From: Clostridiales bacterium | GTDB lineage: Bacteria; Bacillota_A; Clostridia; Christensenellales; CAG-917 | Assembly (NCBI GenBank): GCA_031282095.1 | Contig: JAITEJ010000092.1 | Location: 1-13,435 of the forward strand | DNA: 13,435 nucleotides | Direction of reading: 5' to 3' | Shown here: positions 7,096 through 13,435 of the stretch, piece by piece | Position numbering within the stretch: position 1 is the stretch's first letter | Layout of the letters: every line of letters starts with the position of its first letter | Program-made: the position numbers and the translations under genes | The notes under the pieces: generated by a model | What the model was told of the DNA's origin: nothing | What the model saw: only the letters and a program-made list of their open reading frames with translations | Databases searched by the model: none

Positions 7096-8853
7096 TTACG
7101 ACGGCAGAACCATTTTGTCGTTGACTGCTTTAATTGCGGCGCGGTCGGCTTTTTCCGCGGCGCGGTCAAAGGTCACGAAGCCGTTTATCTCCTGTTCCAC
7201 ATCGCTTAACTGCGTATAGACTACTGCGGACAGCCCTTGCGGAATCGCCGGCAAAATTTCATTTTCTATCAGATCGGCGTATGCTTTCTCATAGTCCTCG
7301 CGCGTTTCCAACATCTTGTAGCCGAACGAGCGTTCCGAATCGTAAACATGCCCGGCGACTTTCAGGCTGTAACCGCCGAATTCCGATAAAAGAATGACGC
7401 GTTTGTCTTTCGGCAGCTTTACCGCGCGGAAATATATGTGCAAGCTCTTGAAATCGCCCGAATCTTCTCCTTGATCATACCAACCGCTCACGTTATCTAC
7501 CGTACGCGTGGGATCCAAAGTTTTGACAAGCGCGGCTATCCGAGTGCTGTCGAACTGTCCCCAACCCTCGTTGAAGGGCACCCACATAGCTATGCAAGGC
7601 GCGTTTTTAAGCTGTTTCACGGTATCCGCCAAATCGCGTTCGTACTCCTCGCGGCCCGCTTTATCGCGCCGCGAGAAAAAGCCGTAATTACTGTCGTCTT
7701 TGGTAAAGCCCAAAAACGGCGCGACCGCAACCGCCAAGGTTTTGTATTTGCCGCCGCCGCAAACCATATCCTGCCAGACCAGCATTCCCAAGCGATCGCA
7801 ATGATAATACCAACGCGCCGGCTCGATTTTTATATGCTTGCGCAACATATTGAACCCAAGTTTTTTCATCAGCGTTATGTCGTAAACCATCGCCTCGTCC
7901 GACGGCGGCGTTAAAAGTCCGTCCGACCAATAGCCTTGATCCAGCACGCCCTTGTGGAAATACGGCTTATTATTCAAAAACAACCGCTTTACGCCGTTGC
8001 CGTCCGTGCCTACAGAAAACTTGCGCATGGCGAAATACGAATATACCGAATCCTCACCGGCGGTAATCTTTAAATCATAAAGCTTAGGATGCTCGGGACT
8101 CCAACACTCGAAGCCCGGCAGGACTATCGTCGCAATTCCGTCCTTCGACACGGCTGCGGCTGCGGGTATGCCGTCGTCGTACGCCTCTACGAGCGCGCGC
8201 GTCGCGTTCGCGTCAAATTTAACGGTAAGAGTACCCGCGTCGATGTCGGGAATAAGCGTGAAATCTCTCACGTATTCGGATGGGACGCTTTCCATCCACG
8301 CCGTTTGCCATATTCCCGACTGAGGCGTATACCATATGCCGCCGCTTTTAAGCTTCTGTTTGCCGCGCGACTGCACTCCCGTATCTGACGGGTCGCTGAC
8401 TTTTACGGTAATTCTATTCAAGCCCGTTTTCACCGCGCCGGTCACGTCAAGAGTGAACGCGGTGTAGCCGCCCTTGTGACCGCCCACGTTTACGCCGTTA
8501 AAACGCACCGAGCACTCGTAATCAACCGCGCCGAAGTGCAGAAGCGTAACGGCGTTCAAAAATCCCTCCGGAATCTCGAACTCCGCGGAATAAGTCATCG
8601 TATCGCCGGGTTTCACGCCGCATAAAACGCCTGATAACAGCGTTTCGGGCGAAAACGGCACATAAATCTCGCCGTCATACTTTTCCCTGCCCGCGCCGTC
8701 CTTAATGACGCACCGCCACTTGCCGTTAAGGCAAAGATAGCTGTCGCGCCGCATCTGCGGGCGCGGATATTCGCCTAGCGGCGTCTGCTTAGACAGCGTT
8801 TCCGCCCCGAATCTCGTCAGCATTAAATTCTTCAATACGCCCTTGTTTTTCAT
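7096..8853 (-). CDS. Glycoside hydrolase family 2 protein (beta-galactosidase/glucuronidase-like), cytoplasmic
   Basis: This 585-residue protein has the three core GH2 domains: a jelly-roll sugar-binding domain (about 30-190, with FNGVNVGGHKGGYTAF near 118-133), an immunoglobulin-like domain (about 195-285) and a TIM barrel (about 290-585). The acid/base glutamate is E429 in WVPFNEGW and the nucleophile is E491 in ILLSEFGGY. QLSDVEQEINGF near 548-559 is also typical of this subgroup. There is no signal peptide or membrane segment, so it should act on imported sugars in the cytoplasm. The length is that of short GH2 enzymes. I chose ATG 8853 with GGGAGGG six bases upstream, rather than the TTG at 8874. 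Substrate (galactoside, glucuronide, mannoside) cannot be told from sequence. No transporter or regulator is nearby. Its 3' end is copied in the downstream spacer. Confidence 0.9.
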   Translation of the reverse strand: MKNKGVLKNLMLTRFGAETLSKQTPLGEYPRPQMRRDSYLCLNGKWRCVIKDGAGREKYDGEIYVPFSPETLLSGVLCGVKPGDTMTYSAEFEIPEGFLNAVTLLHFGAVDYECSVRFNGVNVGGHKGGYTAFTLDVTGAVKTGLNRITVKVSDPSDTGVQSRGKQKLKSGGIWYTPQSGIWQTAWMESVPSEYVRDFTLIPDIDAGTLTVKFDANATRALVEAYDDGIPAAAAVSKDGIATIVLPGFECWSPEHPKLYDLKITAGEDSVYSYFAMRKFSVGTDGNGVKRLFLNNKPYFHKGVLDQGYWSDGLLTPPSDEAMVYDITLMKKLGFNMLRKHIKIEPARWYYHCDRLGMLVWQDMVCGGGKYKTLAVAVAPFLGFTKDDSNYGFFSRRDKAGREEYERDLADTVKQLKNAPCIAMWVPFNEGWGQFDSTRIAALVKTLDPTRTVDNVSGWYDQGEDSGDFKSLHIYFRAVKLPKDKRVILLSEFGGYSLKVAGHVYDSERSFGYKMLETREDYEKAYADLIENEILPAIPQGLSAVVYTQLSDVEQEINGFVTFDRAAEKADRAAIKAVNDKMVLPS

Positions 8854-8896
8854 AACGATCCCTCCCGCGGTCAATTCCGCTCTATGTCGTCTGTCA

Positions 8897-9411
8897 TTAT
8901 CGGCAAAGCAGTCGCTTCCGCATCAGTCGGAAATCTTTATCGTATACGCGCGCATGACCGCATATCCGTGCTTCGTCACAAATTATTATATTATTACCAT
9001 ATATCTTCACATAATCATATATTTGCACATTGCCGGATATCTTCGCGTTACCGGATATCTTCGCGTTGCCGGATATCTTCGCGTTGCCGGATATCTTCGC
9101 GTTACCGGATATCTTCGCGTTACCGGATATCTTCGCGTTACCGAATATCCGCGCGTTACCGTATACACGCGAATCATCGAATATCCATGCGTTGCCATAC
9201 TGAGAAAGATTCTCTTCTTTCTCAACGAATCCGCCAAAATCGCCTGCTCTCACATCGCAAAAGTTCTTCAAGGCACGTATACGATATAACATTACCTTGC
9301 ACTCATTCTTACACTCAGATGATAATGCCGTTATTTTTTCGTTTCTCCGGTCAGTTCATACTTCTTTGCCGTCGTTTCTGTATTCGCATCATTTTGCCCC
9401 GCTGCAATCAT
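8897..9411 (-). pseudogene. Hexapeptide-repeat (left-handed beta-helix-like) protein, frameshifted at an A6 run
   Basis: The gene resembles small YGNA-repeat proteins of gut bacteria and phages, which open with a KKYELT-type strand, continue with YRIRAL and GGFVEKEENLSQ, and then run in six-residue beta-helix turns. Here ATG 9411, ten bases after a strong AAGGAGG, reads 26 residues (including KKYELTGETKK) and stops at TAA 9331-9333. The rest of the protein lies in the -1 frame and is open from the A6 run at 9334-9339 to the stop at 8897. A single extra A would join them into about 171 residues. The repeat part has six almost identical AKISGN hexapeptides (9033-9140) with degenerate turns on either side. 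The C-terminus is short, ending 43 bases before the GH2 start. It may be a pseudogene, a phase-variable gene, a slippage site or a sequencing error. Function is unknown. Confidence 0.8.
9033..9140 (-). repeat. Six tandem 18-bp repeats coding for beta-helix turns
   Basis: The unit CCGGATATCTTCGCGTTA (plus strand) is present at 9033, 9051, 9069, 9087, 9105 and 9123. Two copies differ in one base (final A to G). The copy at 9141 is degenerate. Each unit encodes AKISGN, one hexapeptide turn. Near-identity at DNA level indicates recent expansion or homogenisation, and copy number probably varies between strains. Confidence 0.97.
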
Positions 9412-9449
9412 GGTCGCATCTCCTCCTTGTTTCATCCAAAGCATATGAA

Positions 9450-9489
9450 GCCGGCGCGGATTTATTTAATCCCCGCGGACGGCTTTTTT
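9450..9489 (+). terminator. Plus-strand terminator-like hairpin with T6
   Basis: The arms GCCGGCGCGGATT (9450-9462) and AATCCCCGCGGACGGC (9468-9483) pair with small bulges around a five-base loop. TTTTTT (9484-9489) follows on the plus strand. No plus-strand gene lies upstream. On the minus strand it is a hairpin 20 bases ahead of the ribosome binding site of the hexapeptide-repeat gene, without a T tail. Confidence 0.5.
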
Positions 9490-9538
9490 CTTTTCAATCC
9501 CGACTGACGGGAATATACTCGCTAAATTCGATTTTCTT

Positions 9539-9654
9539 AAACAGTATCGCCAAAACTGTGGAAAATCACGAATAAAGCTCCGTTTACTAAATCAATTTAT
9601 CTCAAAGCGATATCGTATAATCATGAGAAACCGCATTTACGCAATCTATCTCTC
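9539..9654 (-). repeat. Two decayed copies of the yhhN-like gene 3' end
   Basis: Segments at 9539-9575 and 9602-9634 can be aligned with the end of the YhhN-family gene (9655-9700). The first shares AAACAGTAT exactly and about 70% over 40 positions. The second shares TCAAA at the stop and CATGAGA/CTATGAGG later, about 23 of 33 positions. Alignments were made by eye with one or two gaps, so this is less sure than the other arrays. Confidence 0.5.
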
Positions 9655-10368
9655 TCAAAACAGTATAGTCAACGCTATGAGGAACTGCGCGAAATAATAT
9701 GCGGCGTGATTTACGATAACGAGGACGGGATTTTTAAGCTTTTCCGCGGGTCCGAAATACTGCTGCGAAAGGACGAGATCGGAGCCTATGAAAAGGAACG
9801 CGCCCACGAACATCACAATCCATTTGACGGCGAAGCCGGAGGCGATTGCCGCCGCCCCGGACGTGAACACCATAAACATACCGATAAGGGCGTAGAGAAA
9901 GGAAACCAGCTTCCACTTGCCGTAATTCAAACCCATTTTAGGTCCGCCCAAAACCGCGCCCGATGCGGCGACGAGGGCGATAAGGGCGGGGAACACGATA
10001 ACCATCCACAGTTTGTCGCCCATAGCCGGCAGGGTAAGAAATATAGCGATGAGAAAGATAATGTGACCGATGAGGAAGGAGAACATTCCCGTGGCTTGCC
10101 ATGCGTCGGCGTCGTCGGGATAGACGATGCGCACGTCAAGAACGATGTCTCCGACAAGTCCGAAAATCATTCCGAATATGATCAGCAATCCCCAAGTCAG
10201 ATTGCCGGGATTTACGAACAACGCGGTTATGCCCGTCGCCATAAAAAATAAGCTAGTAAGCGTCTTGACGGCGACCGCGGTCGCCCCGCCTTTCTTAACG
10301 CGCAAAAACAAAAATAACGAGAGCGAGAGCATGCCCGCTCCGAGCATAACGTAAGGTACACAGTTCAT
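9655..10368 (-). CDS. YhhN/TMEM86-family integral membrane protein (lysoplasmalogenase-like)
   Basis: This 237-residue hydrophobic protein has about eight predicted membrane spans. It carries the conserved motifs of the YhhN family: GLVGDIVLD (D74, D78), FLIGHIIF near 98-105, and FLFIGSDLVL (D197) before the C-terminal NHAAYYFAQFLIAL. Characterised family members hydrolyse the vinyl-ether bond of lysoplasmalogens. Plasmalogens occur in anaerobic Clostridia, so the activity would fit, but it is inferred from family only. ATG 10368 follows AAGGAAG at seven bases. A promoter lies at 10419-10448. It is probably monocistronic, with long spacers on both sides. Decayed copies of its 3' end lie downstream. 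Confidence 0.85.
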   Translation of the reverse strand: MNCVPYVMLGAGMLSLSLFLFLRVKKGGATAVAVKTLTSLFFMATGITALFVNPGNLTWGLLIIFGMIFGLVGDIVLDVRIVYPDDADAWQATGMFSFLIGHIIFLIAIFLTLPAMGDKLWMVIVFPALIALVAASGAVLGGPKMGLNYGKWKLVSFLYALIGMFMVFTSGAAAIASGFAVKWIVMFVGAFLFIGSDLVLSQQYFGPAEKLKNPVLVIVNHAAYYFAQFLIALTILF

Positions 10369-10670
10369 ATTTTTTCTTCCTTATATGATTATTTTTCAGC
10401 GAAAATTCGCCTTCTTTTGTTATATAGAATCCGACCGCATAAATGCAAGCGTTTCCGTTCGATTTATATACAACCGTTATCCGCCCCGAAACGGGAACGA
10501 CCGCGGCACGGAACATCCCGCTTTTGATTTTTCAGCCGGAAAACTTTTACAGCCTCATGAGTTTTTAATGTAGCGTCCGCTGTCCGCTTTGTTTGCGGAA
10601 TACTCCTTCGGTTTCACGCCTTTTACCCTGCGTCAGAATAATAGGACTGTTGCCGTCGCGACGACGGCGT
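10369..10670. other. Spacer upstream of the yhhN-like gene
   Basis: Apart from the promoter at 10419-10448 I see a GCGAA-AA-TTCGC inverted repeat at 10399-10410, downstream of the -10 box, which could be an operator or a leader hairpin. There is also a GCCGTCG-CGA-CGACGGC hairpin at 10652-10668 without a T run. It lies just beyond the repeat array that follows the DUF2804 gene and might act as a weak terminator for it. No gene found. Confidence 0.5.
10419..10448 (-). promoter_or_regulatory. Probable promoter of the yhhN-like gene
   Basis: On the minus strand TTGCAT (10448-10443) is followed by TATAAC (10424-10419) with an 18-base spacer, or by TATATA (10426-10421) with 16. The start codon is about 50 bases further on. 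Confidence 0.6.
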
Positions 10671-10849
10671 TTACGGCGGTGAAACGCGCGCCTGCCGCGG
10701 GCATCACAAAAAGATTGAGCGGAACAGTCAGATACGGAGTTACGGCGGTGAAACGCGCGCCTGCCGCGAGCATCACCAAAAAGATTGAGCGGGGCAGTTA
10801 GATACGGAGTTACGGCGGTGAAACGCGCGCCTGCCGCGGGCATCACCAT
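10671..10849 (-). repeat. Tandem array (69-70 bp) abutting the DUF2804 stop codon
   Basis: Two full units, 10671-10739 (69 bp) and 10740-10809 (70 bp), and a 40-bp partial unit 10810-10849 are nearly identical. The partial unit runs into the DUF2804 gene: its last bases (plus-strand TCACCA) are the final Trp codon and TGA stop. The full units repeat that same string and then differ. An ATG overlapping the stop (TGATG) opens a 94-codon minus-strand frame through the array, but its arginine-rich repeat sequence does not look like a protein. Confidence 0.93.
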
Positions 10850-11880
10850 TTATTGCGTACTTTCTCCGCAAAACCGAGGCGATCCTTTATTTCAATCACG
10901 GTTCCGTCGTCAAGCACGGCTTTGCCGGTGAATTTTCCGAAAACCTGATGCGGGAGTTGAGCGATGACTCCGATGTTTATCTCTACGTTTCTGTCAAGTA
11001 CGGGGAGGAAATCCATTTCCAACCGACCGTCGTTAGATGTGAACGTCCACGGCGACATGTAGTCGTCCTTGCCGTCTTTTTGCGGTATGTTAAAGGTCAC
11101 GACGTCAAGTTTATGCGCGATTCCGTTATAGAAAAGCATGTTTTCGGTCGCGGCGGAGGTATCTCCGAAACCGTAGCCTAAATTCCAGCCGAACACGGAT
11201 CCGTCGGGAAGGGCGGTGTTCAAGCTGCTCCAATACCATGTGTTGTCGTACGTCCAAACGCCGCGCCCCCACTCAAGCGTGGCGAAAGATTCGGCGGGGT
11301 CGAAAGACAAAACCTCGTCTCCGATGGTAACCGTACCGCCCGCGCGCATACAATTGATTTTCTGATTGTAATAAAAATGGCCGGGCTTGCCGAAAGGCGT
11401 CGCGATAACCATTGATTCGGCGGGGATGTCGGTAAGCTCTATTTCCACGGTGACGAGCCGCTTTTTCTTCCCAAAGCCGGGGAAAGTGCCGCGCAGCAAG
11501 CGTGTGTTCCCGTCGTTCAGGAATTCCGCGCAGATGCCGCCCTGACGCGCCTTCAAGTCGCCTTTAACAGACGTGTTCGTCATGTTCATTCTGCCGAGCG
11601 GGAAAGGGCGCGCCGCGCTTCTCGACGCGCAACGGGGCGTTATGTAATCAAACAGCGTAAAATCAATGACGCCGATAAAGCCGCTGTCCGAAATCGTCAT
11701 AGCGACGCCTTTTTTCTGATCGGCAATAATGTAATAATCCCACTCTTTTACCCGTATAGGGCGCGCGGTTATATCGGCGCGGTCATATTGCCAAATAAGC
11801 GTTTTGGCATAACCCGGTTCCGCGATATCTCCATTTTTTAAAAGCTTTTGCGGCGTGGTAACCTCATGTTGATTTGCCAT
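10843..11880 (-). CDS. DUF2804 family protein
   Basis: This 345-residue soluble protein without signal peptide matches the DUF2804 family by length and by conserved stretches: the early LLKNGDIAEPGYAKTL, KEWDYYII, PLGRMNMTNTS near 95-105, KPGHFYYNQKINCM near 163-176, and LEWGRGVWTY followed by WYWSS near 200-215. The family is predicted to be beta-rich and has no established function. ATG 11880 is preceded by AAGGGAGG about nine bases upstream and by a near-consensus promoter at 11919-11948. The gene is probably expressed alone: a terminator lies upstream at 11993-12015 and a repeat array follows directly at its stop codon. Confidence 0.88.
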   Translation of the reverse strand: MANQHEVTTPQKLLKNGDIAEPGYAKTLIWQYDRADITARPIRVKEWDYYIIADQKKGVAMTISDSGFIGVIDFTLFDYITPRCASRSAARPFPLGRMNMTNTSVKGDLKARQGGICAEFLNDGNTRLLRGTFPGFGKKKRLVTVEIELTDIPAESMVIATPFGKPGHFYYNQKINCMRAGGTVTIGDEVLSFDPAESFATLEWGRGVWTYDNTWYWSSLNTALPDGSVFGWNLGYGFGDTSAATENMLFYNGIAHKLDVVTFNIPQKDGKDDYMSPWTFTSNDGRLEMDFLPVLDRNVEINIGVIAQLPHQVFGKFTGKAVLDDGTVIEIKDRLGFAEKVRNKW

Positions 11881-11918
11881 AATTTACAGCCTCCCTTATT
11901 AATGATTTACTAATTTGC

Positions 11919-11948
11919 ATTATACATGATAATTGCGCGCTATGTCAA
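11919..11948 (-). promoter_or_regulatory. Near-consensus promoter of the DUF2804 gene
   Basis: On the minus strand the -35 box TTGACA (11948-11943) and -10 box TATAAT (11924-11919) are both perfect, with an 18-base spacer. The start codon is about 40 bases beyond the -10 box. No operator-like inverted repeat is obvious. Confidence 0.92.
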
Positions 11949-11992
11949 TGTTAGTTTTGCATATTGCCGAAAAAATCTCGGATAAAATAGCA

Positions 11993-12015
11993 AAAACCGT
12001 CTGAAGGACGGTTTT
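11993..12015 (-). terminator. Intrinsic terminator downstream of glmU
   Basis: AAAACCGTC (11993-12001), loop TGAAG, GACGGTTTT (12007-12015) is a perfect nine-pair stem. On the minus strand it is followed by a T run (five T's counting the stem end) and CTATTTTATC. It separates the glmU transcript and its downstream array from the DUF2804 promoter. Confidence 0.8.
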
Positions 12016-12172
12016 GGTCTTTTAAATGCGCGGATCTAATCTTTTGACAATCTGCGCAAACTTCACTTTTAAGCGGCGGGCGTAATTGCGGGGAGTTAAA
12101 TGATTGTTAAAAAATCACCGCCCGAACCTTAACAACATTTTGATTTACTTTCGTTATAAGCGTTTCTTTGAT

Positions 12173-12413
12173 CGCTTAATGCACGCGGCTTTCGTAAAAC
12201 ATTGAAGAGGACGTCTGCTTACTTTCCAAGTTCCAAGTCGCTTAATGCACGCGGCTTACATAAAACATCAAAGAGGACGTCTGCTCACTTTCCAAGTTCC
12301 AAATCAATTAATGCACGCGGCTTTCGTAAAACATTGAAGAGGACGTCTGCTTACTTTCCAAATTCCAAGTCGCTTAATGTGCGCGACCTGAGTAGAACAT
12401 ACCCGCTTTCGGA
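12173..12413 (-). repeat. 66-bp tandem array related to the glmU 3' end
   Basis: Three full units of exactly 66 bp start at 12173, 12239 and 12305. A fourth, diverged unit starts at 12371 and grades into the spacer before glmU. The fourth unit (12379-12413) matches the coding end of glmU (12482-12516) at about 27 of 36 positions, and seven of nine differences are transitions. The full units match the fourth at about 15 of 22 positions over the same part. A period divisible by three keeps plus-strand frames open, which explains a long spurious plus-strand ORF. Confidence 0.88.
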
Positions 12414-12447
12414 TAATAAATTCACGGAAACTTCGATTGCTTTTCAG

Positions 12448-13435
12448 TTACAAGGGGCTTTTTTGCTCTTTGACCGTTTGGCGCGCGCGACCTATGCAGA
12501 ACGCTCCCGCTTCCAGATTATCCGTAACCGTAGTACCCGCGGCGATAAAACACCCTTCTTCCACCGTAACGGGCGCGATAAGATTGACATTCGCGCCGAT
12601 GAAGCAACGCGCGCCCACCGTCGTCTTATGCTTATGCACGCCGTCGTAATTGCAAAACACCGCGCCGCAGCCCACATTCGTACCCGCGCTCACTTCGGCG
12701 TCGCCTATGTAAGCCAGGTGAGCCGCCTTTACGCCGTCGCCCAAAACGGATGCCTTTATTTCGACAAAATCCCCTATGCGGCAACCACTGCCTATAACGG
12801 AATTACGTACAACCGCTCCCGGTCCCACCGTTGTATCCGCGCCCACTATGCTGTTTCCCTCTATCAGGACATGCCCCGTTATGCGCACGCCGGGCGCGAT
12901 TCGCACGGTATCGTCTATGTCCGCTCTGTCGTCAAGCAGCAATACGCCGCCGCAAATAAGCCGTTCGTTTATGCGCCGCCTAATTTCCGCGTACGCAGTT
13001 ACATAGGCGCGCGCGTCCGTCACCGAAAGATATTCCGGCGAATTTATCATGAGCGGATTTCCGGCGAATGCGCGTTTGCGGTCTATCATTACGCCGCGCC
13101 CTATACGCACCGCCGCCGCGCCGTTCTTCTTCATGTGCGCCGCCACCGACGTCAACGCCTTACGCGTCGCAAGCGGCATATCTGAATAAATAACCGCGAC
13201 GTAGCGCGCGACGCCGCCTATTCCGTCGCGCAGCGTATATGCGCTTTCCAAAAGCTCATCGGATGAACGGAAAACTCCCGATGAAAAATTTACCGCTTTA
13301 CCGGCAAAATAAACCTCATCCGCGTCGTACAAGACGGAATACCCCTCCGGCGCCGAAAGCTCCGACCGACGTTCCGCGGACGGTGCGGTATTTAACGATT
13401 CCGCCTCGTTCGGCGGCGCCTCGTCCGCACGGTTA
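12448..13435 (-). CDS. glmU: GlmU-like N-acetyltransferase (hexapeptide beta-helix), 5' end outside window
   Basis: The frame is open to the right edge, so the start is not seen; the TTG at 13332 is not a credible start. The C-terminal half is a left-handed beta-helix of the GlmU type, which acetylates glucosamine-1-phosphate for UDP-GlcNAc synthesis. It has the linker [17 protein letters not shown], then [10 protein letters not shown] (catalytic His and Tyr), [11 protein letters not shown] (Asn and Lys of the active site), and [10 protein letters not shown] near the end. Compared with E. coli GlmU, about 30-35 residues between NSVIG and FVEIK are missing; they include the coil with the conserved Arg of RLRPG. 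The uridylyltransferase part visible here is also reduced: SDMPL is followed within about 60 residues by the linker, instead of well over 100. The extreme visible N-terminus is Ala/Glu/Pro-rich. It may be a compact lineage-specific GlmU or a paralog. A terminator is at 11993-12015. Confidence 0.85.
   Translation of the reverse strand, partial: NRADEAPPNEAESLNTAPSAERRSELSAPEGYSVLYDADEVYFAGKAVNFSSGVFRSSDELLESAYTLRDGIGGVARYVAVIYSDMPLATRKALTSVAAHMKKNGAAAVRIGRGVMIDRKRAFAGNPLMINSPEYLSVTDARAYVTAYAEIRRRINERLICGGVLLLDDRADIDDTVRIAPGVRITGHVLIEGNSIVGADTTVGPGAVVRNSVIGSGCRIGDFVEIKASVLGDGVKAAHLAYIGDAEVSAGTNVGCGAVFCNYDGVHKHKTTVGARCFIGANVNLIAPVTVEEGCFIAAGTTVTDNLEAGAFCIGRARQTVKEQKSPL

Noticed and set aside
8884..9507. 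Plus-strand reading frames of 148 and 207 codons over the hexapeptide-repeat gene
   Set aside because: They are shadows: the 18-bp repeat keeps all frames open. The minus-strand frame matches a known repeat-protein type and has the ribosome binding site.
9706..10251. 181-codon plus-strand frame
   Set aside because: Antisense to the YhhN-family gene, charged low-complexity translation typical of a reversed membrane-protein gene.
10565..10849. 94-codon minus-strand frame starting at the TGATG overlap with DUF2804
   Set aside because: The whole sequence is explained by the tandem array; composition is arginine-rich and repeats change frame (69 versus 70 bp).
10671..12413. CRISPR or integron-type arrays at the 69- and 66-bp repeats
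   Set aside because: Contiguous units with no variable spacers, no integrase or cas genes and no attC-like inverted repeats seen.
12202..13185. 327-codon plus-strand reading frame
   Set aside because: It begins in the 66-bp array, whose length keeps the frame open, and continues antisense to the well-supported GlmU-like gene. No ribosome binding site and no recognisable domain.

Overview
The window looks like a chromosomal segment of an anaerobic Bacillota (Firmicutes) bacterium, most likely Clostridia-like. Ribosomal protein L27 carries the N-terminal propeptide that the Firmicutes protease Prp removes, and the order rplU-prp-rpmA is typical of that phylum. A ferredoxin-linked 2-oxoacid oxidoreductase points to anaerobic metabolism. 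Every gene I can support lies on the minus strand.

Layout, left to right (transcription runs right to left): a 2-oxoacid:ferredoxin oxidoreductase cluster (beta 234-965, alpha 967-2028, ferredoxin 2325-2525; the usual gamma subunit would lie left of base 1); a repeat-rich spacer with two strong terminators; a two-gene operon of a degenerate NYN-domain protein and an OGG-type 8-oxoguanine glycosylase; a spacer built of decayed repeats; the rpmA-prp-rplU operon with a near-consensus promoter and a ~170-nt leader; a spacer; a family 2 glycoside hydrolase; a frameshifted hexapeptide-repeat gene with an 18-bp repeat run; a YhhN-family membrane protein; a DUF2804 protein with a near-consensus promoter; and a GlmU-like gene that runs off the right edge.

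The most unusual property is in the spacers. Downstream of at least four genes (vorA, the GH2 gene, glmU and, more weakly, yhhN) the spacer contains direct repeats that are copies of that gene's own 3' end, including the stop codon or codons just before it. A fifth array starts at the stop codon of the DUF2804 gene. Repeat lengths cluster at about 50-70 bp (69, 68, 66, 66, 69, 70). The copies range from almost perfect (vorA, glmU array) to strongly decayed (yhhN), and many differences are transitions. Two further spacers (2029-2324 and 4806-5359) share a ~30-bp motif that also diverges mostly by transitions. I read this as a recurrent local duplication process acting at gene 3' ends, followed by decay. 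Whether the arrays have a function is unknown.

Other points of interest: the hexapeptide-repeat gene is broken at a run of six A's exactly between a recognisable N-terminus with a strong ribosome binding site and the rest of the protein; the GlmU-like protein lacks one or two coils of its beta-helix, including the segment that normally carries an active-site arginine, and has a shrunken uridylyltransferase domain; two terminator-like hairpins face the plus strand although no plus-strand gene is visible.
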